This document shows, piece by piece, positions 62,828 to 64,000 of a stretch of DNA of 64,000 nucleotides. A program made the translations under genes and the position numbers. Numbering within the stretch: position 1 is the stretch's first letter; the number at the start of each line of letters is the position of its first letter. Origin of the DNA: Spirodela intermedia (taxonomy: Eukaryota > Streptophyta > Magnoliopsida > Alismatales > Araceae); NCBI GenBank assembly GCA_902729315.2, contig LR746276.1:3826169-3890168 (forward strand), read 5' to 3'. A model generated the notes under the pieces. The model was not told the DNA's origin. It saw only the letters and a program-made list of their open reading frames with translations, and ran no database searches.

Positions 62828-63498
62828 TACTTGCCGCGCACTCCACACGAAGAAAAAGGAACTCGGGGAACGGGGAGAGCTGGGTAGGGCTCGGTCGGCG
62901 GCGCCTCAAAGAAGGGAAGGTACCCTCCACGTGCTAACGCGCGCTAATCGCACGATTAGCAGATAAAACGGTGAGAGAAAAATTATACTACATCGAATGT
63001 CCTGGGAATTTATGTAAAAGGCTTCAAGGGTGAAATATACGATTTAAAAAAAAAAAATCATAATTCTCTGTGAAAAAAAAAAATAATAATAAATAGTGGG
63101 AAATTAGATGTGTATGCTTCACTCTATGAAGGGGGTATAAGTCAAAGGGTGTCATTTAAATTTATGTATGCAGGAAATTAATTGGAAATTTATGTACATC
63201 GGATATTCTAGGAATTTATGTAAAAGGGTTCGAGGGTAAATAAAGCATAACAAAATCATAATTCAATGGGAAATATTATTTTTGTTAAAAACGGAAAGTG
63301 GTTAGATGCGCTTAAAGGTCAACTTAAGCTCAAAAGGGGGGACAAGTCAAAGGGTGTCCTCGATTAGCTGTAGCACTACCCGTTGATCTCATTCTTTTTA
63401 GGCGACCCAAAAAAAAAAAAACTTCTTTTCGGTAAAAAGAAAAAAAGGGATTTTTGAATCCTATCTTACCTCGTCCATCAACCCAGCTTTAATCACTC
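62828..63498. promoter_or_regulatory. Shared divergent promoter interval (PUX / downstream gene)
   Basis: About 670 bp separate the PUX start codon (-) from the TATA box of the next gene (+). The half near PUX has an 18-bp palindrome at 62943-62960 (GCTAATCG, CA, CGATTAGC). Then come two diverged tandem units and several A-runs. Confidence 0.55.
62990..63359. repeat. Two diverged tandem units in the divergent promoter
   Basis: Unit 1 (62990-63154) and unit 2 (63196-63359) both start ACATCG-AT-TCC/TT-GGAATTTATGTAAAAG. Both pass TCATAATTC and a TTAGATG block and end GTCAAAGGGTGTC. Spacing is about 206 bp. Substitutions and indels are frequent. Confidence 0.7.
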
Positions 63499-63505
63499 TA
63501 TAAAG
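63499..63505 (+). promoter_or_regulatory. TATA box of the gene at the window's end
   Basis: TATAAAG in the context CACTCTATAAAGGGC is a good plant TATA box. It would place transcription start near 63530 and a leader of about 390 nt before the ATG at 63920. Confidence 0.6.
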
Positions 63506-63529
63506 GGCTTTTCCGGCTCAACAGGCAAA

Positions 63530-63919
63530 AAATAGCAAGAAAAAAAGTCAAATGTAACCGAAGAGAACAAAACAGGCAAGAGTGAAAATCTGAAGCTGCT
63601 GGGCTTTCAGAACCAGTGTGTGTCCTCGCAAGCTGCAGGGTTGCTCGAGCAGAAGAAGCTGAGTGAGGTTCCACAGAAAGCAAGCATTTCCCATAAATCT
63701 CCTCCCTACCCACCTGCGTATAGATCTTCCATCTTCTCTCTACCTGTGACTTTCGTTCTCACCAGAGAAGACCAGAAAACAGACTTAGCAACTATCACTG
63801 TCCGGATGAGTGAGAAAATCGGTGGATGTGTGAGAAAGTGGAGAGTAGCCAAGAACAGCAAGAGATGCCGAAACTAGGAGCCCATCTCTGTTTCTCTCTC
63901 TGTCCTTTTGGAACAGAGA
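63530..63919 (+). other. Probable 5' leader of the last gene
   Basis: Mixed-composition sequence between the TATA box and the candidate start codon. Open frames lie on both strands (minus 63713-63498; plus 63620-63877, the latter opening on GTG). Neither reads like a conserved protein, and the plus frame would at most be an upstream ORF. A leader intron is possible. Confidence 0.4.
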
Positions 63920-64000
63920 ATGATGCAACCTGATGCGAAAATAAACACCAGCCCAACCGATCTACTGAAGGACGGTGAAGATCGTGACAATGAGATGGCC
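63920..64000 (+). CDS. Start of an unidentified gene (partial, runs off the window)
   Basis: Two adjacent ATGs at 63920 and 63923 open a frame that stays open for 27 codons to the window end (begins MMQPDAKINTSPTDLLKDG and continues acidic). The position 415 bp after a good TATA box and the end of CT-rich leader sequence support a real start. No family can be named from so few residues. If the frame closes just outside the window the call fails. Confidence 0.45.
   Translation, partial: MMQPDAKINTSPTDLLKDGEDRDNEMA

Noticed and set aside
62288-62848. GTG at 62848 as start of the PUX protein
   Set aside because: The first ATG in frame at 62827 is the natural start for a nuclear plant gene. The extra seven codons open only on a non-ATG codon.

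Overview
This is nuclear genomic DNA from a flowering plant. The genes have short GT-AG introns, plant-specific families are present (filament-like plant protein, plant UBX protein), a tRNA-iMet-primed Copia retrotransposon lies in the middle, and long stretches between genes are AT-rich. Very GC-rich coding exons in a gene-poor, AT-rich background, plus abundant GA/CT microsatellites, fit a monocot better than a eudicot. That placement is an inference, and I cannot name the species.

Layout. 1-214: last coding bases of a poly(A)-binding protein (+). 3686-6527: a filament-like plant protein (FPP) in four coding exons (+), with a local tandem duplication upstream. 10657-12183: a membrane-anchored SPRY-domain protein in two exons (-), convergent with FPP. 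14311-24878: a decayed Copia element split by a second repeat, which is itself split by an inverted relative. Two more copies of that repeat lie at 25116-26744 and 28409-30324. 34506-39016: a ten-exon gene for a multi-pass membrane protein of unknown function (+). 43757-57530: a thirteen-exon gene for an organelle-targeted AAA+ ATPase (+), with an antisense Copia fragment in intron 5. 58747-62827: a four-exon PUX5-like UBA/SEP/UBX protein, a predicted CDC48 adaptor (-). 63499-64000: core promoter, leader and probable first codons of another gene (+), divergent from PUX.

The genes do not form a pathway; they look like ordinary independent plant housekeeping genes. AAA+ ATPase and PUX are convergent neighbours. 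PUX and the last gene share a promoter interval of about 0.7 kb that holds a diverged tandem repeat.

The most distinctive content is the repeat family of about 1.75 kb in the 18.5-30.3 kb region. It has conserved ends, apparent 8-bp target duplications, a 3' terminal hairpin, and an internal tRNA-like box beside a promoter-like block. It has no recognisable coding capacity and I could not assign it to a class from its ends. Exon models were built by joining reading frames at GT/AG sites with matching phase. Every joined length is a multiple of three, but no transcript evidence was available.
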